Part shown: piece after piece, positions 37,590 to 47,060 of the stretch
Numbering within the stretch: position 1 is the first letter of the stretch
Layout of the letters: every line of letters begins with the position of its first letter
Source: Ectothiorhodospira marina
GTDB taxonomy: Bacteria; Pseudomonadota; Gammaproteobacteria; Ectothiorhodospirales; Ectothiorhodospiraceae
NCBI RefSeq assembly: GCF_900109495.1
Contig: NZ_FOAA01000001.1
Coordinates: 1-64,000, forward strand
Reading direction: 5' to 3'
DNA length: 64,000 bases
Position numbers and translations under genes: made by a program
The notes under the pieces: generated by a model
What the model was told of the DNA's origin: nothing
What the model saw: the letters and a program-made list of their open reading frames with translations, nothing else
The model's database searches: none

Positions 37590-38348
37590 ATGTCGCGCGC
37601 CCATATCCCCATCGTCGATTGCCAGGATGCACTGCGTCGCTGGTATTCGACGCCCCCCGGGCGAGCACTTCTGGCGGCGCTCCAGGTGCACCTGGAGCGT
37701 TTTTTGCCGGAGTTGTTCGGTTTCCATGCCCTGCAACTGGGGCAGGTGGCCCTGGGTGAGGATCTGCTGGCCAGCAGCCGTATCAACCATCGCTTTTGCA
37801 TGGAATATCGCTCGGGTGAGGGGCATGTGGCGGCCCTGCCGGAGGCCTGGCCGGTGCAGGCTGATTCCCTGGACCTGGTGGTGCTGATGCACACCCTTGA
37901 ACTGAGTGAGGACCCGCACCAGGTGATGCGGGAAGTCGAGCGTACCCTGTTGCCGGAGGGGAATGTGATCATCGTGGGCTTCAACCCCCTGAGCCCGGTG
38001 GGCCTCTGGGAGATGCTCCCCGGTCGTCGTGGCAGCACACCCTGGGCCCGGCCCTGTTACAGTACCGGACGCACGCGGGAATGGTTGTCTTTGCTGGGAT
38101 TCGAGGTGCTTGCCCGGGCCTATGCGGGGTTCACGCCGCCCGCGGGTGGCACCGGGCTGAAGGAGCGGCTGAGCATTGTCCAGGGTCTGGGGGGGCGCAA
38201 TCTGCCTTATCTTGGGGGCGCCTATGTCATTCTGGCTCGCAAGCGGGTGTCCACCATGACCCCGATGCGTCCCCGCTGGCGTGCCGTGCGGGGGATGGTC
38301 CCCGGTGGTGTGGCAAAACCCCTGTGCAGGAGACGTGATCGTGAGTGA
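37590..38348 (+). CDS. SAM-dependent methyltransferase, YafS-like
   Basis: 252-aa class I methyltransferase (Methyltransf_11 type). Conserved portion around [47 protein letters not shown]. Its place between mltD and rnhA-dnaQ matches E. coli yafS, whose substrate is unknown. ATG 37590; its last 8 nt overlap rnhA. Confidence 0.85.
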   Translation: MSRAHIPIVDCQDALRRWYSTPPGRALLAALQVHLERFLPELFGFHALQLGQVALGEDLLASSRINHRFCMEYRSGEGHVAALPEAWPVQADSLDLVVLMHTLELSEDPHQVMREVERTLLPEGNVIIVGFNPLSPVGLWEMLPGRRGSTPWARPCYSTGRTREWLSLLGFEVLARAYAGFTPPAGGTGLKERLSIVQGLGGRNLPYLGGAYVILARKRVSTMTPMRPRWRAVRGMVPGGVAKPLCRRRDRE

Positions 38349-38796
38349 AGTGGTGGAGATCTATACCGACGGCGCCTGTCGAGGCAATCCCGGTCCCGGG
38401 GGGTGGGGGGCCGTGTTGCGCTTCAAGGGGAAGGAAAAGCATCTCAAGGGGGCGGAGGCAATGACCACCAATAACCGCATGGAGCTGATGGCCGCCATCC
38501 AGGCCCTGGAAACCCTCAAACGCCCCTGCCAGGTCGCCCTGACCACCGATTCACAGTATGTGAAGAACGGCGTCAACCAGTGGATGCCCAACTGGAAAAA
38601 ACGCCAGTGGCGCACGGCCGGTGGCCAGCCGGTGAAGAATCAGGATCTCTGGCAACGTCTGGATGCCGCCGGCGCGTTGCATCAGGTGAGCTGGCACTGG
38701 GTGCGTGGTCACACCGGTCACCCTGAAAACGAGTTGGCCGATACATTGGCCAATCAGGCCATTGACGAGATGAAGGCGGGTGCGCTGGCCGGGTGA
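38341..38796 (+). CDS. rnhA: ribonuclease HI
   Basis: Degrades RNA in RNA-DNA hybrids. 151 aa with the four acidic residues in context: [36 protein letters not shown] and [12 protein letters not shown], plus the basic handle ([15 protein letters not shown]). GTG at 38341 is chosen because AGGAG lies 9 nt upstream; GTG 38335 would be too close. The classic rnhA-dnaQ pair follows, here in the same direction. Confidence 0.96.
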   Translation: MSEVVEIYTDGACRGNPGPGGWGAVLRFKGKEKHLKGAEAMTTNNRMELMAAIQALETLKRPCQVALTTDSQYVKNGVNQWMPNWKKRQWRTAGGQPVKNQDLWQRLDAAGALHQVSWHWVRGHTGHPENELADTLANQAIDEMKAGALAG

Positions 38797-38851
38797 ACCG
38801 GCGCCCGTAAAGCACGCGGCATCGCGCCGTACAAGCCTGACCGAGAGACCC

Positions 38852-39565
38852 ATGCAGAACGATACCCCCGCACGCCAGATCGTCCTCGACACCGAAACCA
38901 CCGGCCTGGAGCCGGCTCAGGGGCACCGAATCATCGAGATCGGCTGCGTGGAGATGGTCAAGCGCCGCCTGACCCGGCAGCACTATCACCAGTATCTGCA
39001 GCCGGATCGGGAGGTGGATGCGGGTGCCGAGGAGGTCCATGGCATCAGCAATGCGTTTCTGGCCGACAAGCCTCGCTTCGCCGATGTGGTGGAAGACTTC
39101 CTCGACTTCATCCGTGGCGCCGAACTGATCATCCACAACGCCCCCTTCGACGTAGGGTTCATCAACCACGAGTTGAAGCTGCTGGGGAAAGACCGGGGGT
39201 GCGTGGAGGATTACTGTACGGTCACTGACTCCCTGGTGATGGCCAGGAAGATGCACCCGGGCCAGCGCAACAGCCTGGATGCCCTGTGCAAGCGTTACCA
39301 GATCGATAATTCCGGTCGCGAACTCCACGGGGCCCTGCTGGATGCCCGCATACTGGCGGATGTCTACCTGGCCATGACCGGCGGGCAGAAAACCCTGTCG
39401 TTAGGGGGAGAGTCGGAAGAGGCGACTTCAACGGGACCTGTCGAAGCGGCCATCCGCCGCCTGTCCGCCGACCGGCCCCGGCTCGCGGTGCCGCGGGCCA
39501 GCGAACAGGAGCTCGAGGCCCACCAGCGCGTGCTGGACAAGCTGGGGGTTGAAGCGCGCTGGTAA
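38852..39565 (+). CDS. dnaQ: DNA polymerase III epsilon subunit
   Basis: Proofreading 3'-5' exonuclease. 237 aa. ExoI VLDTETTGLEP, ExoII region IHNAPFDVGFINHEL, and ExoIII HGALLDARILADVYLAMTGGQ supply the DEDDh set. The C-terminal tail (about 190-237) would contact the polymerase alpha subunit. In the same direction as rnhA; converges with smpB, 4 nt between stops. Confidence 0.96.
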   Translation: MQNDTPARQIVLDTETTGLEPAQGHRIIEIGCVEMVKRRLTRQHYHQYLQPDREVDAGAEEVHGISNAFLADKPRFADVVEDFLDFIRGAELIIHNAPFDVGFINHELKLLGKDRGCVEDYCTVTDSLVMARKMHPGQRNSLDALCKRYQIDNSGRELHGALLDARILADVYLAMTGGQKTLSLGGESEEATSTGPVEAAIRRLSADRPRLAVPRASEQELEAHQRVLDKLGVEARW

Positions 39566-39569
39566 GCCT

Positions 39570-40046
39570 TCAGCCGGTCTTGAGTACCCGCGCCTTCTCC
39601 CGCTGCCAGTCCCGCTCCTTTTCCACGGCCCGCTTGTCGTGGGCCTTCTTGCCCTTGGCCAGGCCGATCTCCAGCTTTGCCCGACCCCGTTTCCAATACA
39701 GGGCCAGCGGCACGACCGTGTAACCACGGCGTTCCACCAGACCGATGAGCTTGCTCAGTTCTGCGCCGTGCAACAGCAGCTTCCGGGTGCGGGACGGGTC
39801 CGGGTTGATGTGGGTGGAGGCCGTGGTGAGTGGGCTGATATGGGCCCCGAACAGCCAGGCCTCGCCGCGCTTGATCAGGACGTAGCTCTCACTGAGCTGC
39901 GCCCGTCCGGCACGCATGCTCTTGACCTCCCAGCCCTCAAGCACCAGGCCCGCCTCCAGGCGATCCTCGATGAAATAGTCGTGTTTGGCCTTCTTGTTCA
40001 GGGCGATGGTACTGCCGCCCCCCTGGTTTTTCTGTTTCTTGCTCAT
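39570..40046 (-). CDS. smpB: SsrA-binding protein SmpB
   Basis: Trans-translation partner of tmRNA. 158 aa: [26 protein letters not shown], the OB-barrel, and a basic C-terminal tail ([27 protein letters not shown]) that reads the empty A site. The ssrA gene itself was looked for nearby and not seen. Confidence 0.97.
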   Translation of the reverse strand: MSKKQKNQGGGSTIALNKKAKHDYFIEDRLEAGLVLEGWEVKSMRAGRAQLSESYVLIKRGEAWLFGAHISPLTTASTHINPDPSRTRKLLLHGAELSKLIGLVERRGYTVVPLALYWKRGRAKLEIGLAKGKKAHDKRAVEKERDWQREKARVLKTG

Positions 40047-40142
40047 GCGGGCGATTATAAACGAGGGGGCCCTCCTCGGGGTGAGACGTTGAGGCCAGAG
40101 CCGAATTTCATCAAAATGAGCCTCAAATCCGGAGGGTCAACA

Positions 40143-41534
40143 ATGAGAAGAGAAACCTCGATACACGGGCAGTGGTCGTCCAAGCTGGTCTTCGTGCTGG
40201 CGGCCACCGGCTCGGCAGTGGGGCTGGGGAATATCTGGCGGTTTCCGTACATTGCCGGGGACAATGGCGGCGCGGCCTTTGTGCTCATCTACCTGGCATG
40301 CATTCTGGCCATCGGGCTGCCCATCATGGTCGCGGAGATCGCCCTGGGGCGGAGGGGTCGGCAAAGCCCCATCAACACCATGACCACCCTGGCGCGGGAA
40401 GAAGGATTGAGTCGTTTCTGGGGCATGGTAGGTTGGCTGGGCGTGGCGGCTGGTTTCATGATCCTGTCCTTCTACAGCGTCATCGCCGGATGGTCGCTGT
40501 CTTATGTGTTTCGTGCCGCGGGCGGCGCCTTCTCCGGGCTGGATACGGACGGCGTAAAGGCCTTGTTTGATGGCTTGGTGGCCGATCCGGAGCGTCTTCT
40601 GGCCTGGCACACCATTTTCATGGCAATGAATGTGCTGGTGGTGGCCAGGGGGGTGCGTTCAGGCCTTGAGCAGGCGGTGAAACTCCTGATGCCGGCCCTC
40701 TTCGTCTTATTGCTGGTCATGGTGGGCTATGCCTACACCCTGGGCCACTTTGGTGAGGCCCTGCGCTTCCTGTTCCAGCCCGATTTCAGCAAGGTGACCG
40801 GGGATACCATCCTGCTGGCCATGGGGCAGTCATTCTTTACCTTGAGCCTGGGTATGGGGGCCATCATGATCTACGGCTCCTACCTGAGTTCCCGGGCCTC
40901 CATTGCCCGGACATCGACCGCTGTGGTGGCTGCCGATACGGCGGTCGCGCTGCTGGCCGGCCTGGCCATCTTCCCCATCGTCTTCGCCAGTGGCCTGGCC
41001 GCCGATGCGGGGCCGGGGCTGATCTTCATGACTTTGCCCCTGGCCTTCGCGGAGATGCCCTTCGGCATCTTTTTCGGCACCCTGTTCTTCGTGCTGCTGG
41101 TGATGGCTGCCTGGACCTCGTCCATTTCCCTGATGGAACCGGCGGTGGCCTGGCTCTCGGAAAACCGGGATATTGACCGCCCGGTGGCAGCGGTGATCGT
41201 CGGCGCCGTGGCCTGGCTGCTGGGGGTCGGGACGTTGTTATCCTTCAACCTGTGGTCCGCCGGTATCGGCTTCCATGTCTCCTGGGGTGGGGAGATGATC
41301 TACATTGGTGGCACGCTGTTCGAGATCCTGGAATACCTGACCATGAACATCCTGCTGCCCCTGGGAGGATTGCTGATCGCCCTGTTCGTGGGCTGGCGCA
41401 TGACCCGGCGCTCGGTGGAGGATGAATTGGGCATCAGCTCCCGGGTGATTTTTGGGGCGTGGTATTATTTGCTGCGCTTCGCGGCGCCCATCGGTATCCT
41501 GCTGGTGTTCCTCAAAGCGGTCAATCTTATCTAA
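40143..41534 (+). CDS. sodium-dependent transporter (NSS/SNF family)
   Basis: 463-aa secondary transporter, probably sodium-coupled amino-acid uptake. The signature unwound helix 1 is AATGSAVGLGNIWRFPYIAGDNGGAAF; helix 6-8 sodium-site segments (FFTLSLGMGAIMIYGSYLS; AAWTSSISLMEPAVAW) are present. About eleven to twelve membrane spans. ATG 40143 with GGAGG 7 nt upstream. The specific substrate cannot be read from sequence. Confidence 0.9.
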   Translation: MRRETSIHGQWSSKLVFVLAATGSAVGLGNIWRFPYIAGDNGGAAFVLIYLACILAIGLPIMVAEIALGRRGRQSPINTMTTLAREEGLSRFWGMVGWLGVAAGFMILSFYSVIAGWSLSYVFRAAGGAFSGLDTDGVKALFDGLVADPERLLAWHTIFMAMNVLVVARGVRSGLEQAVKLLMPALFVLLLVMVGYAYTLGHFGEALRFLFQPDFSKVTGDTILLAMGQSFFTLSLGMGAIMIYGSYLSSRASIARTSTAVVAADTAVALLAGLAIFPIVFASGLAADAGPGLIFMTLPLAFAEMPFGIFFGTLFFVLLVMAAWTSSISLMEPAVAWLSENRDIDRPVAAVIVGAVAWLLGVGTLLSFNLWSAGIGFHVSWGGEMIYIGGTLFEILEYLTMNILLPLGGLLIALFVGWRMTRRSVEDELGISSRVIFGAWYYLLRFAAPIGILLVFLKAVNLI

Positions 41535-41549
41535 TGCCAGAGGAGTCTC

Positions 41550-41987
41550 ATGCCTTCCATCAGTCGTCAGGCCATCGTGCCGCACACGCCTCAGGAGATG
41601 TTCGACCTGGTGAACGACGTCAAGGCGTATCCGGCCTTCCTACCCGGGTGCCGTTCCTCGGCGGTGCTCTCAGCCGATGAGGACGAGATCAAGGCGTCCA
41701 TCGAGTTGGCCAAGGGGGCGGTGCGCAAATCGTTCACCACGCGCAATCGTCTGCAGCGTAACAAGATGATCGAAATGCGCCTGGTGGACGGTCCCTTCCG
41801 TCACCTGGAGGGGTTCTGGCGGTTTGATGCCCTGAGTGAGGGGGCCACGCGGGTCTCTCTGGACCTGGAGTTCGAGTTCTCCAACCGCATCATGAGTACC
41901 GTGATCGGGCCGGTGTTCCACCAGGTGGCCAACAGCCTGGTGGATTCTTTTGTGAAACGTGCTCGGGAGGTCTACGGTGCCCGCTGA
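41550..41987 (+). CDS. ratA: RatA/Coq10-family START-domain protein
   Basis: 145 aa, polyketide_cyc/COQ10 fold: [28 protein letters not shown]-type hydrophobic cavity, [13 protein letters not shown], and the closing [18 protein letters not shown] helix. Known both as E. coli RatA (reported to block ribosome subunit joining) and as a ubiquinone-binding Coq10 homologue. Immediately overlaps rnfH, the usual neighbour. Confidence 0.93.
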   Translation: MPSISRQAIVPHTPQEMFDLVNDVKAYPAFLPGCRSSAVLSADEDEIKASIELAKGAVRKSFTTRNRLQRNKMIEMRLVDGPFRHLEGFWRFDALSEGATRVSLDLEFEFSNRIMSTVIGPVFHQVANSLVDSFVKRAREVYGAR

Positions 41988-42267
41988 CAATGCATCGGGT
42001 CTGCGCGTGGAAGTGGCCTATGCCCGGCCGGAGAAGCAGGTGGTGCTGGAGGTCTCCCTGCCGAAAGAGGCCACGGTGGAAGAGGCCATTCGGGAATCAG
42101 GCATTCTGGAGCAGTGTCCGGAGATCGACCTGTCCAGCAACAAGGTGGGGGTGTACGGCAAGCTGGCCAAGCTCAATGCGCCCCTGCGGGACCGGGACCG
42201 GGTGGAAATCTATCGGCCACTGATCGCCGACCCCAAGGCCGTACGCAAGCAGCGGGCCGCCAAGTAG
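41977..42267 (+). CDS. rnfH: RnfH-family ubiquitin-like protein
   Basis: 96-aa RnfH/PasI-like beta-grasp protein: [59 protein letters not shown] and a basic tail. GTG start within the end of ratA. Sometimes annotated as the antitoxin of ratA, though this is doubtful. Confidence 0.92.
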   Translation: MPADNASGLRVEVAYARPEKQVVLEVSLPKEATVEEAIRESGILEQCPEIDLSSNKVGVYGKLAKLNAPLRDRDRVEIYRPLIADPKAVRKQRAAK

Positions 42268-42282
42268 CGGCCCGCTTCAGCA

Positions 42283-42612
42283 TCATGGGTAGATGCCGGT
42301 ATCGCTGATCTGGCTCACTTGCCCCTGTTCAAAGAACACTGTCAGGCGTCGGCGTTCCACAGGGCCATCCCCGGGGTTGAGGTAATAGACGTAGTCCCAA
42401 CGCCGGTCCCCCTGGAAGGGATCCTTGAGCACGGGTTCCCCCAGCAGGAAGCGCACCTGGCGTGGCGTCATGCCCTCCTGGAGTTGTTCCACCTGATCTT
42501 CGTTGAGGGCATTGCCCTGTTGCACGTCCGGCTCGAAAACCGAGAACAGCCCGCCGCCGCAACCCTGCAGCAGGCCGGCGATGAGGATAGAATAGAGAAT
42601 CAGTCTTGCCAT
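42283..42612 (-). CDS. bamE: outer membrane assembly lipoprotein BamE
   Basis: 109-aa lipoprotein of the BAM complex (SmpA/OmlA). Lipobox LLQGC (Cys about 18), QGNALNEDQVEQLQEGMTPRQVRFLLGEP, and RRWDYVYYLNPGDG are hallmark segments. Divergent from fur with about 107 nt between, the usual arrangement. Convergent with rnfH. Confidence 0.95.
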   Translation of the reverse strand: MARLILYSILIAGLLQGCGGGLFSVFEPDVQQGNALNEDQVEQLQEGMTPRQVRFLLGEPVLKDPFQGDRRWDYVYYLNPGDGPVERRRLTVFFEQGQVSQISDTGIYP

Positions 42613-42719
42613 GATTGCTTCCAGTAAGCCGTGAATTGCAAGATGGGTCCCGTCCCGAACACCATACAGCGCGGAATTCTACACCAAGCCAGGGTGTAGC
42701 CCCGCATGGAGAATCCCCC

Positions 42720-43157
42720 GTGGAAACCCAAAACCTCAAAAAGGCCGGACTCAAGGTGACGTTGCCCAGGGTCAAGATCCTGCAGATCCTGGAGAAGGAG
42801 GAAGATCACCACATGAGCGCGGAGGCCATCTACCGGGAATTGCTGGAGGCCGGGGAGGAAATCGGTCTGGCCACCGTGTACCGGGTGTTGACCCAGTTCG
42901 AGGCCGCCGGTCTGGTGACTCGCCATCACTTTGAAGGCAATCAGGCGGTGTTTGAACTTGAGCGTGGTCGTCATCATGACCACATCGTCTGCGTTAAATG
43001 TGGGCGCGTGGATGAATTCGTGGATCCAATCATTGAGGAGCGCCAGCGGGCCATTGCCGACCGTCTGGGCTATACCATCAAGGATCACGCCCTGATCATT
43101 TATGGTGAATGCAGCCAGAGCCCGTGCCCCTGCGACAAGGACGGGGAAGACGAGTAG
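42720..43157 (+). CDS. fur: ferric uptake regulator Fur
   Basis: Iron-dependent repressor. 145 aa: winged-helix DNA-binding half (LKVTLPRVKILQIL; AEAIYRELL; IGLATVYRVLTQFEAAG) and metal-binding half with HHDHIVCVKCGRVDEF and the C-terminal CSQSPCPC. GTG start with GGAG about 9 nt upstream; no ATG fits. Confidence 0.95.
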   Translation: METQNLKKAGLKVTLPRVKILQILEKEEDHHMSAEAIYRELLEAGEEIGLATVYRVLTQFEAAGLVTRHHFEGNQAVFELERGRHHDHIVCVKCGRVDEFVDPIIEERQRAIADRLGYTIKDHALIIYGECSQSPCPCDKDGEDE

Positions 43158-43163
43158 GGCGCA

Positions 43164-44852
43164 TCAAGGGCTGGACGACGGTTTCGTTGGCCCCACCCGG
43201 TCGACCATCTCTGCTGCGTGGGCCAGGGTCTGATCGGTGATCTCCACGCCGCCGAGCATGCGGGCCAGTTCCCTGATGCGGTTGTCGTCCACCAGGGGCT
43301 GGATGTGCGTTGCGGTGTGATCCCGGCCCTTGTGCTTGCTGACCTGCAGGTGATGATGGGCCTGTGCCGCCACCTGGGGCAGGTGGGTCACGCACAGCAC
43401 CTGACGGTATTCCCCCTGGGCCCGCAACTGCCGACCCACCACCTCGGCCACCGCGCCACCGATGCCGGTATCCACCTCATCGAAGATGAGGGTGGCCGTG
43501 GGTAGGGCGCGGGCAGCAATCATCTGGATGGCCAGACTGATGCGTGAAAGCTCTCCCCCGGAAGCCACCCGGGCCAGGGGCTGAACCGGCTGGCCGGGAT
43601 TGGCACTGACCTGGAAGCTGACCTGATCGGTCCCCTGCGCGGTGGGCTCGGCCTTGGTCTGTGTCTCCACATGGCACTGGAAACATCCGCCCTCCATCCC
43701 CAGACCCTGCATCGCCTCAGTGACCGCACGAGAAAGCCGGTCGGCGGCCTTGCGACGGGACTGGTGCAGGGCTTGGGCCACCTTGCGGCACTCCGCCAGG
43801 GCCTGATCGACCGCCTGACGCAACTCATCCAGGTTGCCCATCCCTTCTTCCAGATCGGTCAATTCGGCCTGCATCTGTTCCAGCACCAGGGGAAGCGCCT
43901 GCGGTTCCACCCGGTGTTTGCGGGCGAGATCCTGGATGGCCGCCATGCGCGATTCCACGAATTCCAGGCGCGCCGGGTCCATCTCCAGGCCGTCGGCATA
44001 GCGACGGAGCCAGTCTGCCGCTTCGCGGATCTGGATGTGGGCGGTGGCCAGCAGGTCGCGGGGTTCGTCCAGGCGGGCGTCCAGTGTCTGGCCCTGTTCC
44101 AGTTCTCCGGTAAAGTGTCCGATGAGGGACTCGGCGCTGCCATCGCGCTCATACAGTGCCTGGTAGGCAGATTCCGCCAATTCCATGAGTTTCCCGGCAT
44201 GCGCCAGTCGGCCATGTTCCTCCTCCAGTTGTGACCATTCGTCCGGGCCCAGTGCCAGTGCCTCAAGTTCATCCACCTGAAACCGCAGCAGGTCCCGGCG
44301 GGAATCCCGGGCCTGGCTGTCCTCGCTCAGATCGGCCAGGCGCCGGGCCAGCTTTTGCCACTGGGCGTGGTGCTGGCGCATGGCCGCCAGCCGCTTGGGA
44401 TGGTCGGCGTATTCATCCAGGATGCGTCTTTGCACCTCCTTGCGCAGCAGTGACTGATGGGCGTGCTGGCCGTGGATATCCACCAGCATCTCGCCCAGGG
44501 TCTTGAGGGATTGCAGGGTGGCGGGGCTGCCATTGATCCAGGCCCGGCTCTTGCCGTCGCGGTTGACCACCCGGCGCAGCAGGCATTCACCGCTTTCCAT
44601 GCCCTGTTCCTCCAACCAGGCGGAAGCTGCCGCCTCGTTGCCGATCTCGATCTGGACGCTCACTTCGGCGCGCTGCGCCCCGTGTCGCACCGTGCCGCTG
44701 TCGGCCCGGTCCCCCAGGACAAGGCCCAGGGCATCCACCAGGATGGATTTACCGGCACCGGTCTCGCCAGTGAGGGCGGTCATGCCATCGCACAGGTCCA
44801 GCGAGAGTTCATCAACGATGGCGAAGTCACGGATATGGATGTGGGTGAGCAT
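43164..44852 (-). CDS. recN: DNA repair protein RecN
   Basis: SMC-like ATPase for double-strand-break repair. 562 aa: N-terminal LTHIHIRDFAIVDEL, Walker A GETGAGKS (29-36), GQHAHQSLL, central coiled-coil arms (about 155-370), signature VASGGELSRISLAIQ and Walker B TLIFDEVDTGIGG. Upstream lies a LexA-box-like palindrome (44885-44900), consistent with SOS induction. Confidence 0.96.
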   Translation of the reverse strand: MLTHIHIRDFAIVDELSLDLCDGMTALTGETGAGKSILVDALGLVLGDRADSGTVRHGAQRAEVSVQIEIGNEAAASAWLEEQGMESGECLLRRVVNRDGKSRAWINGSPATLQSLKTLGEMLVDIHGQHAHQSLLRKEVQRRILDEYADHPKRLAAMRQHHAQWQKLARRLADLSEDSQARDSRRDLLRFQVDELEALALGPDEWSQLEEEHGRLAHAGKLMELAESAYQALYERDGSAESLIGHFTGELEQGQTLDARLDEPRDLLATAHIQIREAADWLRRYADGLEMDPARLEFVESRMAAIQDLARKHRVEPQALPLVLEQMQAELTDLEEGMGNLDELRQAVDQALAECRKVAQALHQSRRKAADRLSRAVTEAMQGLGMEGGCFQCHVETQTKAEPTAQGTDQVSFQVSANPGQPVQPLARVASGGELSRISLAIQMIAARALPTATLIFDEVDTGIGGAVAEVVGRQLRAQGEYRQVLCVTHLPQVAAQAHHHLQVSKHKGRDHTATHIQPLVDDNRIRELARMLGGVEITDQTLAHAAEMVDRVGPTKPSSSP

Positions 44853-44884
44853 GGCCTCGGGTGTCCGCTGTCAGGTTCGTCCTA

Positions 44885-44900
44885 TTGTAATCACATACAG
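44885..44900 (-). promoter_or_regulatory. LexA/SOS-box-like operator before recN
   Basis: Reading towards recN: CTGTATGTGATTACAA, one base off the terminal CAG of the gammaproteobacterial consensus CTGT-N8-ACAG. It overlaps a TACAAT -10 candidate, 33 nt before the recN start. Confidence 0.65.
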
Positions 44901-44918
44901 TAGTGCCGCGCACCCGGC

Positions 44919-45800
44919 TCAGGGTTGCTCACCCCAGCCCAGCTTCACCCGAAGGATCTGCAGATAGTCGTAACCGGTGGGGTGGATCAGGTGCAGCTTG
45001 CGCGGTTTGCTCTCGATGATGATACGGTCCAGCGGTTCCATATCGATGGTGTCCTGACCATCCAGGGCGGCCTGGGCTCGGGTGCGGCTGTGCTCGTTGA
45101 CGGCGATCTCGATGCGGGCGCCGGCCGGCACCACCAGGGGGCGGTTGCTCAGGCCGTGGGGGCAGATGGGGACCAGCACCACGGCTTCCAGGCAAGGGGA
45201 AAGGATGGGGCCGCCTCCGGAAAGTGCATAGGCGGTGGAACCGGTGGGGGTGGCCACCACCATGCCGTCGGCCCGCTGGGTATTCACGAAGCGTCCATTG
45301 ATCCAGGTGTCGAATTCGATCATGCGTACCACGTCGCGGATATGCATCACCACGTCATTCAGGGCGTCCCCTTCCGCCACCACCTGATCGCCACGCATGA
45401 CGCGGGCAGTGAGCATGTGACGGTCATCCTCCACGTAGAGCCCCGAGAGGATCTCGTCCAGTCGGCCCAGCATCTCGTGGGGAGAGACGTCCACCAAAAA
45501 GCCCAGTCGCCCCGCGTTGATGCCCAGTAGGGGCACGCCGGTGTCCACCAGGGTGCGGGCCGCTGCCAGAAAGGTGCCATCTCCCCCGGCGATGATGGCC
45601 AGGTCGGCACGGGCAGCAATCTGTTCCCGGGAGGCCGTTTCGCAGCCAACGGTGTCGCTCAGCCAGGGAATGGCGCTGCTGTCGAGCAGGATATGTCGCT
45701 GATGATGCCGAAGATGTGACACCAGGGCATCGAGGATGTCGGCGAGTGGCTGGTCGCCGGTCTTGGCAATGATGCCAATGGTTTGAAAATGCTGGTTCAT
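44919..45800 (-). CDS. nadK: NAD kinase
   Basis: Phosphorylates NAD to NADP. 293 aa: IGIIAKTG start, the GGDGT catalytic motif (IIAGGDGTFLAA), GVPLLGINAGRLGFL, and the glycine-rich NTQRADGMVVATPTGSTAY. ATG 45800 is chosen; the longer frame has a non-conserved extension into the hrcA promoter. Divergent from hrcA. Confidence 0.96.
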   Translation of the reverse strand: MNQHFQTIGIIAKTGDQPLADILDALVSHLRHHQRHILLDSSAIPWLSDTVGCETASREQIAARADLAIIAGGDGTFLAAARTLVDTGVPLLGINAGRLGFLVDVSPHEMLGRLDEILSGLYVEDDRHMLTARVMRGDQVVAEGDALNDVVMHIRDVVRMIEFDTWINGRFVNTQRADGMVVATPTGSTAYALSGGGPILSPCLEAVVLVPICPHGLSNRPLVVPAGARIEIAVNEHSRTRAQAALDGQDTIDMEPLDRIIIESKPRKLHLIHPTGYDYLQILRVKLGWGEQP

Positions 45801-45880
45801 GGCCGGATTATGGTGGAAATCCTGCCGGGAGGGTATGGGCCCAGGTCCATGCGCGATCAATAGTGGGGGCCGGGGGTTTC

Positions 45881-45908
45881 TTGACAGCAGGGGGCGCAGG
45901 AGTAACAT
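45881..45908 (+). promoter_or_regulatory. sigma-70 promoter for hrcA operon
   Basis: Consensus TTGACA (45881-45886), 16-nt spacer, TAACAT (45903-45908). The expected start point is beside the CIRCE operator. Confidence 0.7.
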
Positions 45909-45915
45909 GCGGACC

Positions 45916-45940
45916 TGGCACTCTACCCTGATGAGTGCCA
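45916..45940. promoter_or_regulatory. CIRCE operator (HrcA binding site)
   Basis: TGGCACTC-N9-GAGTGCCA, a perfect 8-bp inverted repeat with the conserved 9-nt spacing (consensus TTAGCACTC-N9-GAGTGCTAA). Located between the -10 and the hrcA start, so HrcA would repress its own operon. Confidence 0.9.
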
Positions 45941-45949
45941 AGGTGGCCC

Positions 45950-47008
45950 ATGAAGACGTCCCACACTTCGAATTCGCAGCTTCTCAATGATCGCGCCCGC
46001 CGCCTGCTGCGGGCGTTGGTGGAAAGCTATGTCCGCGAAGGTCAGCCGGTGGGGTCGCGCACCCTGGCGCGCACTGCGGGTCTGGACCTGAGTCCTGCCT
46101 CGATTCGCAACGTGATGTCGGATCTGGAGGAAATGGGGCTGGTCAGTTCGCCGCACACCTCGGCCGGTCGCGTGCCCACGGCCCAGGGATATCGCTTGTT
46201 CGTGGATTCTCTCCTGGAGGTCAAGCCTCTGGATAGTCATGAGGTGCGCATCCTCAAGGAGCGTCTGAATCCGGAGCTGGACACCAAATCGCTGGTGGAG
46301 TCCGCCTCGGACCTGCTCTCCGCCGTGACGCAGATGGCCGGCATGGTGCGGGTGCCACGGCGGGATCATGCTGCCCTCATGCAGATCGAGTTTCTCAAGC
46401 TGTCCGGTCGCCAGGTGCTTGCCATTCTGGTGATGAACAAGAACGAGGTGCAAAACCGCATCCTGCAGCTGGACCGGGAATATTCCCACAGCGAGTTGCA
46501 GCAGATGGCCAACTATCTCAATGAACATCTGGCGGGACTGGATCTGCGCCAGGCCCGCGAGCAGGTGCTGCGGGAGATGAAGGCGGTGCGTGAACACATG
46601 AACACGATGATGCTGGCCGCCATCGAGCTGGGTGAGCAGGTCTTCAGCGACCAGGAACAGGATGACCAGGTGGTGTTCACGGGGCAGATTCACCTGATGG
46701 ACTACGCCGAACTGTCCAGCGTGGACAAGCTGCGCAGCCTGTTCGAGGCCTTCACCGAGAAACGGGACCTGCTCACCCTGCTGGATACCTGTATCAGCGC
46801 CCAGGGAGTGCAGATCTTCATTGGCCAGGAGTCGGGCCACAAGGTGCTGGATGACTGCAGTGTGGTCACGGCCCCCTACAACGTGGGGGGGCAGGTGGTG
46901 GGGGTGCTGGGCGTGATCGGTCCCACCCGCATGGCCTACGAGCGCATCATTCCGGTGGTGGACATCACCGCGAAGTTATTGGGCGCGGCCTTGAATTCCC
47001 GGAATTGA
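45950..47008 (+). CDS. hrcA: heat-inducible transcription repressor HrcA
   Basis: 352-aa repressor. N-terminal winged helix (LNDRARRLLRALVESYVREGQPVGSRTLARTAGLDLSPASIRNVMSDLEEMGL), a GAF-like middle, and a C-terminal VVTAPYNVGGQVVGVLGVIGPTRMAYER segment typical of the family. ATG 45950 follows AAGGTGG; the upstream GTG 45935 lies inside the CIRCE operator and is unlikely. First gene of hrcA-grpE-dnaK-dnaJ. Confidence 0.95.
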   Translation: MKTSHTSNSQLLNDRARRLLRALVESYVREGQPVGSRTLARTAGLDLSPASIRNVMSDLEEMGLVSSPHTSAGRVPTAQGYRLFVDSLLEVKPLDSHEVRILKERLNPELDTKSLVESASDLLSAVTQMAGMVRVPRRDHAALMQIEFLKLSGRQVLAILVMNKNEVQNRILQLDREYSHSELQQMANYLNEHLAGLDLRQAREQVLREMKAVREHMNTMMLAAIELGEQVFSDQEQDDQVVFTGQIHLMDYAELSSVDKLRSLFEAFTEKRDLLTLLDTCISAQGVQIFIGQESGHKVLDDCSVVTAPYNVGGQVVGVLGVIGPTRMAYERIIPVVDITAKLLGAALNSRN

Positions 47009-47060
47009 ATCCCACATTGGTGGCAACACACCAGTCACGTAATAGCCGAGCGGAGTTTTC

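Noticed and set aside
40047-40142. tmRNA gene next to smpB
   Set aside because: The gap is under 100 bp and contains only a GAGGGGG/CCCTCCTC inverted repeat and the ribosome site of the transporter gene.
41550-42267. ratA-rnfH as a toxin-antitoxin operon
   Set aside because: The names suggest it, but RatA is also a Coq10-like lipid-binding protein and the pair is a conserved chromosomal unit, so a TA role is not supported by sequence.
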